Shown here: positions 34,502 through 43,254 of the stretch, piece by piece | Layout: each line of letters opens with the position of its first letter | How positions within the stretch are numbered: the first letter of the stretch is position 1 | DNA from: an uncultured Granulosicoccus sp. | Lineage (GTDB): Bacteria > Pseudomonadota > Gammaproteobacteria > Granulosicoccales > Granulosicoccaceae | Direction: 5' to 3' | Length of the DNA stretch: 64,000 nt | NCBI GenBank assembly: GCA_947495035.1 | Contig: CANLXI010000001.1 | Coordinates: forward strand, 186,001 to 250,000 | Notes under the pieces: generated by a model | Database searches by the model: none | What the model saw: only the letters and a program-made list of their open reading frames with translations | What the model was told of the DNA's origin: nothing | Program-made: the position numbers and the translations under genes

Positions 34502-34615
34502 TCTTGCAGCTGACTTGCGCAACCGTTATGTTGAGCCACTGAATCTGCCGGTTGCCTGTCTTCAGCTTCTCGTTGCAGACCTTATCCACCAACACGCAAG
34601 GGGAGCGCTGCAATC

Positions 34616-35413
34616 ATGAGCGAGCAGTTCAGCAAGATGGGAAATGATCTGTCTTCGGATTTCGACGGCAAGGTCGTTGTCGTCACCGGTGCGGCCATGG
34701 GAATCGGACGCGCCTGTGCCGAAGGCTTTGTCGAGCGTGGTGGTTCGGTGATCGTTGCAGACCTGGATGCGGAAGCCGGCGCTGCGACGGCCCGGGAACT
34801 GGGCGAGCATGCCCTGTTCATTCATACCGACATTGCGGACATGCAGTCTGTCACGAACATGGCCGAGCAATGCGTGGCACGGTTCGGCGGTATCGATGTG
34901 CTGGTCAACAATGCCGGTCAGGCCATCAAGGGCGTGGTGGACGAGATGAGCGAGGAGCAGTTCGAGCGCACCATCAATATCAATCTGATGGGCTTCTGGC
35001 GAATGATGCGAGTCTGCATTCCGGAAATGAGAAAGCGCGGCGGTGGTGCCATCGTCAACATGTCATCGGTACAAGGTGCACTCGGCTTCGACGGCTACGC
35101 AGCCTATGCGCCGGCCAAGGGTGGGATAAATGCCTTGACGTGGCAATCAGCCGTGGAAATGGCGCCCCACGGCATTCGCATCAATGCCGTGGCGCCAGGT
35201 ACCATCATGACGCCGCTGAACGAGAAGCTGTTCGCCTCGATGGATGACCCCAGCGAGCTGATCGAGAGCTGGAACAAGGCGCATCCGCTGGGCCGGTTCG
35301 GCTACCCTCCCGAAGTGGCCGAAGCGGTATTGTTTCTGGCCAGTGAGCGCGCCAGTTTCATAACCGGCGATGTGCTGCGGGTGGACGGCGGCTTGTCGGT
35401 ACGCGGGGCCTGA
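34616..35413 (+). CDS. Short-chain dehydrogenase/reductase
   Basis: The 265-residue classical SDR has VVVTGAAMGIGRA (TGxxxGxG), VNNAG, catalytic Ser in MSSVQG, and YxxxK in YAPAKGG, with NAVAPGTI after it. ADLDAE after beta-2 favours NAD(H). It lies 114 bp after the dehydratase and probably oxidises or reduces an intermediate of the same sugar-acid route. GGGGAG upstream of the ATG supports the start. Confidence 0.9.
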   Translation: MSEQFSKMGNDLSSDFDGKVVVVTGAAMGIGRACAEGFVERGGSVIVADLDAEAGAATARELGEHALFIHTDIADMQSVTNMAEQCVARFGGIDVLVNNAGQAIKGVVDEMSEEQFERTININLMGFWRMMRVCIPEMRKRGGGAIVNMSSVQGALGFDGYAAYAPAKGGINALTWQSAVEMAPHGIRINAVAPGTIMTPLNEKLFASMDDPSELIESWNKAHPLGRFGYPPEVAEAVLFLASERASFITGDVLRVDGGLSVRGA

Positions 35414-35447
35414 ATCCGTCTGATCGATTCCGTGGCAACCCGCCGGA

Positions 35448-35858
35448 TCAGCGGTGAAATTCGCCGGCTCGTTCCGGTTGCCAGATGATTTCCTTGATTT
35501 TCACGGTCATCTTGCCACCACCGGGTTTCGGCCAGTCGATCTGCTCGCCAACCGACAGACCCAGCAGGGCGCTACCGACCGGTGCCAGAATCGACACCTT
35601 GTCGGCACTACCGTCGGAGTCTCTGGGGTAGACCAGTGTCAGATTGAATTCCTCGCCAGATTCCATGGCAAATCGCACCGTGCTGTTCATTGACACCACA
35701 TCGGGCGGCACATCCCGGGGTTCCACCACCTCGGCGCGGTCAAGTTCTTCCTGCAAGCCTGCGTGCTGCTGGCGTTCCTCACGCGGCAGGGAGCCGAGCA
35801 GGCTCTCGAGACGGTCCACATCCAGTGATGAGAGGACGATGCCGGTTTTTACAGTCAT
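35448..35858 (-). CDS. rnk: Nucleoside diphosphate kinase regulator (GreA/GreB C-terminal family)
   Basis: The 136-residue protein has a short helical N-terminus and a GreA/GreB-like FKBP domain: VVSMNSTVRFAMESGEEF, LVYPRD, ILAPVGSALLGLSVGEQIDW and KIKEI. Rnk binds RNA polymerase and affects nucleotide pools and polysaccharide regulation in pseudomonads. The ATG at 35858 with GGAGAAA upstream matches the family. It is convergent with the SDR, 34 bp away. Confidence 0.88.
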   Translation of the reverse strand: MTVKTGIVLSSLDVDRLESLLGSLPREERQQHAGLQEELDRAEVVEPRDVPPDVVSMNSTVRFAMESGEEFNLTLVYPRDSDGSADKVSILAPVGSALLGLSVGEQIDWPKPGGGKMTVKIKEIIWQPERAGEFHR

Positions 35859-36288
35859 TGGTTTCTCCAGAATCTTGTTTTTCTCAGCCGTGAATCGGAC
35901 GTGAGGGCATACCTGCCGCGTGTCAAGCATGACGGTCGGCGAACGGTGGAAAAGGGGGTTGTCAGCGTCGGTTTTTCGGCTGCCCGCGTCAGGTACGGCA
36001 GCGGTGCTGCAATCGGCGCAGGCGCAAAGGTGACGTGTTCAGCCTGACATTTTTGTGAAGTATAACGCTCTGTGTGCGTTCCTGCCGTGGATCATCTTGT
36101 CTGGCTGCGACAGTTCAGCCTTGTGCCGTGGAGCAATCTGACCCGGAATTGACGCTGTATCAGCTGTCCCCGAAACACTCTCACCAGATAATTGTCAGTC
36201 CGGGTTGACCTAAAGCATCTAATTCGTCATCGTTTGCCGGCTGATTCAGGCAAAATTGAATAAATTCTAGGGAATAAGGGAAAGATCG
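35859..36288. other. 430-bp divergent intergenic region
   Basis: This gap carries the divergent promoters of rnk and the IlvD-type gene. Near its right end are TTGACC (36205-36210) and an inverted repeat TTGCC...GGCAA (36229-36250), followed by an AT-rich leader. I found no convincing small gene or RNA in it. Confidence 0.5.
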
Positions 36289-38160
36289 ATGTCTAACAAG
36301 TCGAAAGCAGTGGTATTCGACAACAACCCCGGCCGCAACGCGCAGACCTACGGGGTCGCTCGTCTGCTGAATACCGATCCGGAGCTGATTCACGAACCGT
36401 CGGTTGGCGTGATGGGTACCAAGGGCGACAGCCAGTGTTACGTGGGAGTGCAGCGCAAGGTCGAAGCCATCCACGAGCGACTGCGCCAGGCGCTGGGCCG
36501 TGAAGAGGGCAAGATGCACATGCGTCTGGTGCAGCCGGAGTACACGGTGGCCACATCCGACGGCATGCGCAACGGCACCCGCGAGATGCGCTATTCCCTG
36601 ATCGGACGCGAAGTCACTCACGACACCGTGTGTGAACACCTGTCTGCCAGCGGACTGGAAGGCACGATTGCGGTTGTTGCCTGTGACAAGCCACCGGTGG
36701 GTACACTGGCTGGTCTGCTCGAGCACAATCGGCCTGCCATCATCATGTCGGATGGCCCGATCCGCCCGGGCCGCGATTCGGTCACCGAGCAGCCCATCGA
36801 CATCGTCTCGGCTTTCCAGGTAGCCGGCGATACGGATGCCGATTTCAAGAAGCGCATTGCCAAGGAAGCCTGCCCGGGTTACGGCAGCTGTGGTGGCATG
36901 TTCACCTACAACACCATGCAGACCTTCATCGGTGTGGTCGGCATGCAGCCTTTGCACATGGTGGCGCCACCGTCTGACGACCCGCGCCGCCTGAACGATT
37001 TCCCCGAAGAGCTGGTTGGCTACTTGAAAGGCATGATCGAGCGCGGTGACACGCCTCGCGACATTGTCACGCGCGATGCCATTCGCAATGCTGTCATCGT
37101 TTCCATGGCGGTCGGTGGTTCCACCAATGTTCTGCTGCACGCTCCCGAGATTGCCCGTGCCGCCGGCTTCAAGAGCTTTGCCGAGGACATCATGTCACCG
37201 GAGGAATTCAACCATCTGTCGAAGAACGTGGTGCCGGTACTCACCGATGCCCGCCCGTATGGCAAGTATTCCATGGTCGATATCGACGAGAAGGGCGGTG
37301 TGCAGGTCATCGTCAAGGCCTTGATGGATGCCGGTCTGCTCAACGGCGACACACTGACCTGCACCGGTGAAACTCTGGCCGAGCAGGTCGCTCGACTCAA
37401 CACGCCCGAGCCTGATGGCGTCGTGGTCTATCCCGTTGAAAAGCCTTACAAGCCGACTGGCGGCTTGCGTGTTCTCGGTGGCAACCTGTCACCCGAATTC
37501 AGTGCTGTGCTGAAACTGGCGGGTGTCGAAGGCGGTCTGGAAAACAATCGGTTCACGGGTCGTGCGCGTATCTTCAACGGCGAGCAGGACCTGCTGAATG
37601 CTCTGGAATCAGCCCCTGACAGTTTTCAGAACCACGATATGGTCATCGTGCGTTACGAAGGCCCCAGTGGTGCTCCGGGCATGCCCGAGATGCTCGATTC
37701 CACGTCACGCATCACCACTCTGTGCCGCGAGCGCGACATCGTGGTCGGACTGATGACCGATGCGCGTTTCTCAGGCGGTTCTGTCGGCCTGGTTATCGGA
37801 CATGTGGGTCCGGAAGCGGCTCTGGGTGGCCCGATTGCCTTTGTCGAAGATGGCGATGAAATCATCGTTGATCTGGACACCAATGAGCTCAACTGCCCGG
37901 CGCTGGATGACCCCGCCATTCTGGCGGCACGCAAGGCGGCCTGGGAGAAAGTGGTGGCCGACAACGGCGGCATGCACCCCTTGTGTGGCGAGGTGGATAC
38001 CCGCCTGCTGAACCGCATGCGACTGTCTGCCGTATCCGCTGTCTATGGTGCCGGCATGCACCCGGATCGTGTGCTGTGGGTGCCACAGCCACGTGAAGCT
38101 CAACGAACCGGTTTCGTACCGCACAACAAATACCGCGAAGGGTCGAAGCGGGAGTTCTGA
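36289..38160 (+). CDS. Dihydroxy-acid/sugar-acid dehydratase (IlvD/Edd family)
   Basis: The 623-residue dehydratase has three cysteines placed for an iron-sulfur cluster: in DSQCYVG, VACDKPPVG and GYGSCGGMFTYNTM. Its later half has DARFSGGSVGLVIGHVGPEA, the substrate/metal loop of the family. The N-terminus differs from housekeeping IlvD (GVARLLNTDPEL opening), so it may act on aldonic acids or on a phosphogluconate-like substrate instead of the valine pathway intermediate; this is inference. It is a single gene followed by a strong terminator. Confidence 0.85.
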   Translation: MSNKSKAVVFDNNPGRNAQTYGVARLLNTDPELIHEPSVGVMGTKGDSQCYVGVQRKVEAIHERLRQALGREEGKMHMRLVQPEYTVATSDGMRNGTREMRYSLIGREVTHDTVCEHLSASGLEGTIAVVACDKPPVGTLAGLLEHNRPAIIMSDGPIRPGRDSVTEQPIDIVSAFQVAGDTDADFKKRIAKEACPGYGSCGGMFTYNTMQTFIGVVGMQPLHMVAPPSDDPRRLNDFPEELVGYLKGMIERGDTPRDIVTRDAIRNAVIVSMAVGGSTNVLLHAPEIARAAGFKSFAEDIMSPEEFNHLSKNVVPVLTDARPYGKYSMVDIDEKGGVQVIVKALMDAGLLNGDTLTCTGETLAEQVARLNTPEPDGVVVYPVEKPYKPTGGLRVLGGNLSPEFSAVLKLAGVEGGLENNRFTGRARIFNGEQDLLNALESAPDSFQNHDMVIVRYEGPSGAPGMPEMLDSTSRITTLCRERDIVVGLMTDARFSGGSVGLVIGHVGPEAALGGPIAFVEDGDEIIVDLDTNELNCPALDDPAILAARKAAWEKVVADNGGMHPLCGEVDTRLLNRMRLSAVSAVYGAGMHPDRVLWVPQPREAQRTGFVPHNKYREGSKREF

Positions 38161-38186
38161 TTCGGTTCCAACGACTGTCAGTCAGC

Positions 38187-38226
38187 AAACCCCGTCGTGG
38201 CCAGCGTGCTCCGGCGGGGTTTTTTC
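38187..38226 (+). terminator. Rho-independent terminator after the IlvD/Edd-type gene
   Basis: The stem aaaccccgtcg/cggcggggttt (one G-T pair) is followed by a T-run, ending 66 bp after the stop. This is the clearest intrinsic terminator in the window. Confidence 0.9.
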
Positions 38227-38444
38227 GTTCTGGCTGATCCTGTCCAGCCTGTTTTGCCGATGTTGTTTCCGGGTGATTGAATGCTGATTGTGAGGGGTTT
38301 TGTCACGACCTTGAGTCAGCACTGGAGCTGTTTTGCCTTCAGCAGGTACAATCTGAAATCACCGCTTGCGCACACATCGCACTGCGCAACAGACTTGCCA
38401 TTGATAATGAGACCCGAAGTCTCGATAACAGGAATACTGCCGAA

Positions 38445-39407
38445 ATGCCCAAGCCCACCGTACTCGCACCTGCAGCTCTGCCTGCGCTCATCACCGAACA
38501 GCTTTCCGATCGCTATGAACTGATCGAGCTCGCCGAAGCCGACGATGCGGCTGGCGTTCTCGCTGAATGTGCCGAGCGGGTAAGGGCGATCGTCACGCAA
38601 GGGGCGGTCGTTGACCGCGCCTATATGGAGGCTCTGCCCAATCTGCAGATTGTCGCGAATTTCGGTGTCGGATATGACAAGGTCGACGCGGCTGCCGCTG
38701 CCGAGCTGGGTGTGATCGTGACGAATACGCCGGATGTACTGAACGAGGAAGTGGCTGATACCACCCTTGGATTGTTGCTGATGACGATCCGCCAGTTGCC
38801 ACAGGCAGACCAGCATGTCAGAACCGGGGCCTGGGTCAACGATGCCTTTCCGTTGACACCGTCGTCGCTGCAGGGGCGCAAGGTGGGCATCATAGGCATG
38901 GGCCGGATCGGCGAAGCCATTGCACGTCGACTCGAGGCATTCGGCGTGGTGCCGGTCTATCACACGCGCACGCAACGCTCTCACCTTGACTACACCTACT
39001 ACGACAATCTGCTGGCCATGGCGTCGGACGTTGATACCCTCATCGTGATCGTACCCGGTGGGCCGGCGACGCAGAACCTGATCAATCGTGAGGTTCTGGA
39101 AGCGCTGGGAGAAAACGGCATTCTGGTGAACGTGGCCCGCGGGTCGGTGGTCGACGAGCCGGCGCTGATCAAGGCCTTGCAGGACAAGGTCATTCTATCG
39201 GCGGGTCTGGATGTGTTTGCTGACGAACCCAATGTGCCGCAGGCACTGATCGATATGGAGCACGTCGTTCTGCTGCCACATGTCGGTTCTGCCAGCGTGC
39301 CATGTCGCAATGCCATGGGTCAGCTGGTTGTGGACAACATCGTCTCGTGGTTCCAGACGGGGGCGCCTGTGACGCCAGTTGCGGAAACTCCCGTCACCGT
39401 TCTCTGA
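38445..39407 (+). CDS. D-2-hydroxyacid dehydrogenase (glyoxylate/hydroxypyruvate reductase type)
   Basis: The 320-residue enzyme has the NAD-binding VGIIGMGRIGEAIARRL and catalytic triad positions Arg in NVARGSVVDE, Glu in DVFADEPNV and His in LLPHVGSAS. YHTRTQRS after the Rossmann beta-2 suggests NADPH preference. Such enzymes reduce hydroxypyruvate, glyoxylate or 2-keto acids. The ATG at 38445 fits the family; in-frame sequence upstream is not conserved-looking. A terminator separates it from the dehydratase, so it is independently transcribed. Confidence 0.9.
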   Translation: MPKPTVLAPAALPALITEQLSDRYELIELAEADDAAGVLAECAERVRAIVTQGAVVDRAYMEALPNLQIVANFGVGYDKVDAAAAAELGVIVTNTPDVLNEEVADTTLGLLLMTIRQLPQADQHVRTGAWVNDAFPLTPSSLQGRKVGIIGMGRIGEAIARRLEAFGVVPVYHTRTQRSHLDYTYYDNLLAMASDVDTLIVIVPGGPATQNLINREVLEALGENGILVNVARGSVVDEPALIKALQDKVILSAGLDVFADEPNVPQALIDMEHVVLLPHVGSASVPCRNAMGQLVVDNIVSWFQTGAPVTPVAETPVTVL

Positions 39408-39424
39408 ACCGACGCATGACTGGC

Positions 39425-39447
39425 CAGGAGCGCATGAAGTGCTCCTG
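39425..39447 (+). terminator. Hairpin downstream of the hydroxyacid dehydrogenase gene
   Basis: A perfect 7-bp stem, CAGGAGC with GCTCCTG around a 9-nt loop, lies 17 bp after the stop codon without a T-run. It is a probable transcript end or stabiliser. Confidence 0.45.
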
Positions 39448-39566
39448 CAGGCACGTGATGTATTTCCCGGTTACTACCTGAACGACTGCCTGTTTCAAGG
39501 CAATTGAACGACATTCAATAACAGTCGCTGCCGATATCCTGTCCAGTGCAACACAGGAGAGGATTT

Positions 39567-40076
39567 GTGGAGATTGACACCATTGAGTCGGTAGGTGGCG
39601 TGAATGATGGATCGGATGCGGTCGAGGAAGTGGAAACCGTATATCAGATTCTCTATATCAGTGCGGCGACGCATGACTTCACCGAAGAGGAGTTGCAGGA
39701 ACTGCTGACATTGGCCAGGACGAAGAATGAAGAGCGGGGTGTCTCAGGCATGCTGCTCTTTCATGAAGGTTCCTTCATCCAGGCGCTTGAGGGGAAGCAG
39801 GAACATGTCGAGGAGATCTACGGCAAGATCGGTCAGGATTCGCGCCATACGGAAACGCAGATACTGTTCAAGGGTGACATCGATCACCGTGATTTCGATG
39901 GTTGGTCGATGGGCTTCTATCGGTCGAACCAGAGCAGCGCCAGGAATCTGGAAGGATTTCACCAGTTTCTGCAGCGCGGCTTTCGCAACAAGGACGAAGA
40001 GACCAACAGTAGTCGAGCCCGCAAGGCGCTGCTGTCATTCCGGGAAGGCAATTGGCGGCAACACGTCGACGTCTGA
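39567..40076 (+). CDS. Short BLUF-domain blue-light sensor
   Basis: The 169-residue protein is a BLUF (FAD-binding) domain with a short C-terminal extension. Key photocycle residues are all present: Y30 (ILYISA), N54 (TKNEERGVSG), Q72 (GSFIQALEG), W113 and M115 (GWSMGF). It has no output domain, so like other short BLUF proteins it should act through a partner. The GTG at 39567 has AGGAG seven bases upstream; another GTG at 39546 lacks one. It is convergent with speE, 14 bp apart. Confidence 0.88.
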   Translation: MEIDTIESVGGVNDGSDAVEEVETVYQILYISAATHDFTEEELQELLTLARTKNEERGVSGMLLFHEGSFIQALEGKQEHVEEIYGKIGQDSRHTETQILFKGDIDHRDFDGWSMGFYRSNQSSARNLEGFHQFLQRGFRNKDEETNSSRARKALLSFREGNWRQHVDV

Positions 40077-40090
40077 ATCCCCTGCCTGAA

Positions 40091-41626
40091 CTATGACTGC
40101 AGATCCTGCAGATAGAGCTGGTAAAGCCGGGGCTCCATGATGGAGTTGACCGGCACATCCAGCGGCTGGATGTCCTTGCCGAAGACGCGGGCAGCCTGCA
40201 TGACCTCCTCGGTCATGAATCGTGTTGGCACCTGAAACCGCAGCGAATCGGGTATGGCACCGCCGGCACTGCCCATGTTGAACCCCCACAGGCCGAATGA
40301 GGGAATACTGACCTGATAGCCGGTGGTGTCGTGAAAGATGCTGTCCAGCGTATGGTGAATGCTCCAGAAGGTTCTTCGGGTAAAGAACGGCGATGAGCTT
40401 TGCGTCACCACCAGCGCCTCGGTTGCCATGCGTTTGCGGATCATGGTGTAGAACTCACGCGAATACAGCTTGTTGATCGCCTCATTGTGCGGGTCGGGCA
40501 TGTCGATGATGACACGATCGTAGAGCACACCCGCCTGATTGATGAAGCTGAAGGCGTCCTCGTTGTGGATCGTGACGCGCGGGTCGTCGAGGCTGTGCTC
40601 GTTCATCTCGGCCAGCATGGGCAGGGTGCGACTGATGCGCGTCATCTCCGGGTCGATATCGACCAGGTCGATCTGCTGCACATCGTCGTATTTCAGCAAC
40701 TCGCGAATGGCCAGACCATCGCCGCCACCGAGCACCAGAACACGTGCACGACTGCCCGGAGCACTCATGACGGGATGTACCAGAGACTCGTGATAGCGGT
40801 ATTCATCGCGCGATGAAAACTGGATATGCCCGTCGATGAACAGGCGGGTATCCTGATGGGATGCCGATTCGGTCACGACGATGCGCTGGTACTGTGTCTG
40901 CTTCTGGTAGATTATCTGGTCGAAATACAGGTGCTTTTCGGCGAAACTGCTGAGCTGGCTGCCGAACAGGGTGAATGCAACCAGCAGAATCAGTACGGCA
41001 AGGCTCAGGAAGGTCATCAGTCGCACTGATTTCAATTGCCGGCGAAAGAACCAGATATTGATCAGAGCCGTGAATATGCTGATCAGGCCGATGGCGAAGG
41101 ACGAGCGAATCAGACCCAGATGCGGCAGCAGGAACAGAGGGAAGGCGACAGCACCGATCAGTGCGCCAATGTAATCCAGCGACATGACATTGGCAATGGA
41201 ATCACGAATGCCCTGCTTGTGCGTCAGGATGCCGGTGAGTATCGGGATCTCCATGCCGACCAGCGCACCGATGATGAAGATCAGGCTGAACATGGTGGTT
41301 TCGTACAGCGCACGGGCGAACGGAAACGCCAGCAGCAGCAGCAGGCTGCAGACGCCGCCGACCAGTGATATGGCGATCTCTATCGCTATGAAATTCGCGA
41401 GAAGATCCTCACTGAGCATCTTGGACAGGTAGGAGCCGACGCCCATCGCGAACATGAAGAAGCCGATGGTGAGGGAAAACTGGTAGACACTGTTACCCAG
41501 CAGATAGCTGGAGACCGTACTGATGATCAGCTGATAGGCAATGCCGCACAGGGCGACGATCAGAATCGACAGGAGCAGTACGGAGGTCTGGCGGGCACTG
41601 AAGCCGGCGTATTCGGGTTGGGTCAC
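40091..41626 (-). CDS. Membrane-anchored spermidine synthase-like aminopropyltransferase
   Basis: The 511-residue protein has seven or so membrane spans (residues ~15-235; IIGALVGMEIPILTGIL among them) and a C-terminal spermidine-synthase domain with the nucleotide-binding VLVLGGGDGLAIREL, DLVDIDPEMTRI and the catalytic-loop IIDMPDPHN. It would transfer an aminopropyl group from decarboxylated AdoMet to a polyamine. It is the last gene of an operon with speD, which makes that co-substrate. The 193-bp gap before it contains a hairpin. Confidence 0.88.
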   Translation of the reverse strand: MTQPEYAGFSARQTSVLLLSILIVALCGIAYQLIISTVSSYLLGNSVYQFSLTIGFFMFAMGVGSYLSKMLSEDLLANFIAIEIAISLVGGVCSLLLLLAFPFARALYETTMFSLIFIIGALVGMEIPILTGILTHKQGIRDSIANVMSLDYIGALIGAVAFPLFLLPHLGLIRSSFAIGLISIFTALINIWFFRRQLKSVRLMTFLSLAVLILLVAFTLFGSQLSSFAEKHLYFDQIIYQKQTQYQRIVVTESASHQDTRLFIDGHIQFSSRDEYRYHESLVHPVMSAPGSRARVLVLGGGDGLAIRELLKYDDVQQIDLVDIDPEMTRISRTLPMLAEMNEHSLDDPRVTIHNEDAFSFINQAGVLYDRVIIDMPDPHNEAINKLYSREFYTMIRKRMATEALVVTQSSSPFFTRRTFWSIHHTLDSIFHDTTGYQVSIPSFGLWGFNMGSAGGAIPDSLRFQVPTRFMTEEVMQAARVFGKDIQPLDVPVNSIMEPRLYQLYLQDLQS

Positions 41627-41760
41627 GTTGAGTTTGAAACGATGAGGGAATGATGAGCGAGGCCTGCGCCAGGCGAGTCGTATTTCGGCGCCGCAGGAGG
41701 CGCGTCGTCGCCCTCGTCATCGCTCCATCGGTAATCCGGTGTGGGGGAGAACCACAAGGG

Positions 41761-41806
41761 AAGGTGCCGGGCAGAGTCTTCCGACACGCTTGGCCTGGCA
41801 CCTTCC
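41761..41806 (-). terminator. Hairpin between the lipoprotein and spermidine-synthase genes
   Basis: A 12-bp stem (aaggtgccgggc with gcctggcacctt, one G-T) with a ~20-nt loop lies 15 bp beyond the lipoprotein stop. There is no T-run on the minus strand. It may reduce read-through into the synthase gene or stabilise the upstream message. Confidence 0.5.
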
Positions 41807-41819
41807 TGCAGACGATCGA

Positions 41820-42392
41820 TTACTTGCCGACTGAATGGCTGCCAGACCCGGCACGCGAGCGAGCGCTCGGCGCTGGACCAGCCTTGCGTGAGGCCGGGTT
41901 GACGCCGGCACTGCGCTGTCGACTCAGCATGTTGCCCAGCATCATGCCCATGAACAGCCCACCCATCGAAAAGCCACCCCCTTCCTGCACCACGCCTTCC
42001 GAAGATGCCAGCAGTCGATTGTTTTCCGTGTCCACTTCCACCTTGAACAGCTCATTCTCGCCACCGTCGTAAACGCTGTCACTGTCGGCGTCATTGAAGC
42101 CCAGCAGGGATCCATCTTCCTGTGGGACAACCCCGATGTAGCCGTCATACAGTGGCGGTTGGGCATCGTTCAGGTCGTAGCCGAGCAGGACCGAGAACTC
42201 ATCCATCGCATTCTCTTCGTTTACATCACTGGCACGGGCGTCGAAGCTGTTCATGGTTTCGCCAGCGATACTCATGACGCGATCGAGATCGACGCGTGGC
42301 TCGGCTGTGGATTGCACGCCGCAACCAGCCAGCACCATGGAGGAAAAAAGAGCAATGGCGGTCAATTTGCCGCCGATAGCTGATCTAGTCAT
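41820..42392 (-). CDS. Small lipoprotein of unknown function in the polyamine operon
   Basis: The 190-residue product has a lipoprotein signal (ALFSSMVLAGC). After it come an Asp/Asn-rich stretch with FNDADSDSVYDGGENE, like a calcium-binding thrombospondin-3 or EF-type loop, and a Gly/Met-rich GGLFMGMMLGNMLS segment before a Ser/Arg/Gly tail. I do not recognise a family. The ATG at 42392 overlaps the upstream gene's stop by 8 bp. Its constant company with speD and speE would need comparative data; here the coupling suggests an envelope role linked to polyamines. Confidence 0.65.
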   Translation of the reverse strand: MTRSAIGGKLTAIALFSSMVLAGCGVQSTAEPRVDLDRVMSIAGETMNSFDARASDVNEENAMDEFSVLLGYDLNDAQPPLYDGYIGVVPQEDGSLLGFNDADSDSVYDGGENELFKVEVDTENNRLLASSEGVVQEGGGFSMGGLFMGMMLGNMLSRQRSAGVNPASRKAGPAPSARSRAGSGSHSVGK

Positions 42393-43254
42393 GTCCGAGT
42401 AGCAATTCCTGAGGGAAGTTGTAGGTGTAGTGTTGTTCGTGAATACCGTCTTCGAAATAGTCATCGAGTACTCCTGAGTTTCGGAAACCGGCGGCGAACA
42501 GCCGTTGATCGATATCCTTGTAGTCTGACGGAAAAGACAGGAAGACGGCGCGTCCGTGGCGTTTTTTCACCTCCTGCAAGCCGAGTTCCACATCTTCGAC
42601 GGAAAAGAGTTTCTTGCCGTCATCGCTCCAGCCAAAACTGAAAGCGCCGTCAGTCTCGGCAATCTCGAATACGGCATTGAATTGTACAGGCCGTGCCTGC
42701 AGCAATGGCGACGTTCCGAGGTTTGAAAAGGTGGCGTCACCGAAATCGGCGTCCTTGAAGCCGGCATCGCCTTCTTTCAGGCGCAGGCCCAGCACGATCA
42801 TGGCCTCGCCAGCGTCATAGTAGTCCTTGTGCGTCAGCTCGATGGCAAAGCCCATGCTCTGATAGAGGTGCAGGGCGGCAGCGTAGGTCTCCACTCGTTC
42901 ACCCGATTCATCGATCTCGGCATAATCACTGACCTTGACGAAGACCTTGCGACCGCCCATATCCTTGAGGTGTTGCAGCATGTCATCAAGCATGCGCCGG
43001 CCGTGCCCCTGGTTGACATGATCGTCGTGGATGTAGGTCCAGGACAGCCAATGGGTCTGATCGCAGGCAGGCGGTGTCCGAAAACCACTTACCCCGATGA
43101 TCTGGCCGTCGATTTCCAGCACAAAGTAGTCGTCGATACCATCGCTGCCGGTGAAACCGGCTCGTGCGTCCTCGGCGTCGTCTTCATCGTGGCTGTCTAT
43201 CAGGTTCACCACGGCATCGATATCGGCCGTTCGCATGGCTCTGAGCAACTTCAT
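42385..43254 (-). CDS. GNAT-family acetyltransferase with C-terminal extra domain
   Basis: The 289-residue protein opens with a GNAT N-acetyltransferase domain (residues 1-165): MKLLRAMRTADIDAVVNLI, FVLEIDGQIIGVSGF, and the acetyl-CoA loop QGHGRRMLDDML, then ALHLYQSMGF. The remaining ~120 residues (with SFGWSDDGKKLFSVED and FPSDYKDIDQRLFAAGF) form a second domain I do not recognise. Its ATG overlaps the speD stop. In a polyamine operon an obvious hypothesis is acetylation of a polyamine or related amine. Confidence 0.78.
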   Translation of the reverse strand: MKLLRAMRTADIDAVVNLIDSHDEDDAEDARAGFTGSDGIDDYFVLEIDGQIIGVSGFRTPPACDQTHWLSWTYIHDDHVNQGHGRRMLDDMLQHLKDMGGRKVFVKVSDYAEIDESGERVETYAAALHLYQSMGFAIELTHKDYYDAGEAMIVLGLRLKEGDAGFKDADFGDATFSNLGTSPLLQARPVQFNAVFEIAETDGAFSFGWSDDGKKLFSVEDVELGLQEVKKRHGRAVFLSFPSDYKDIDQRLFAAGFRNSGVLDDYFEDGIHEQHYTYNFPQELLLGHD

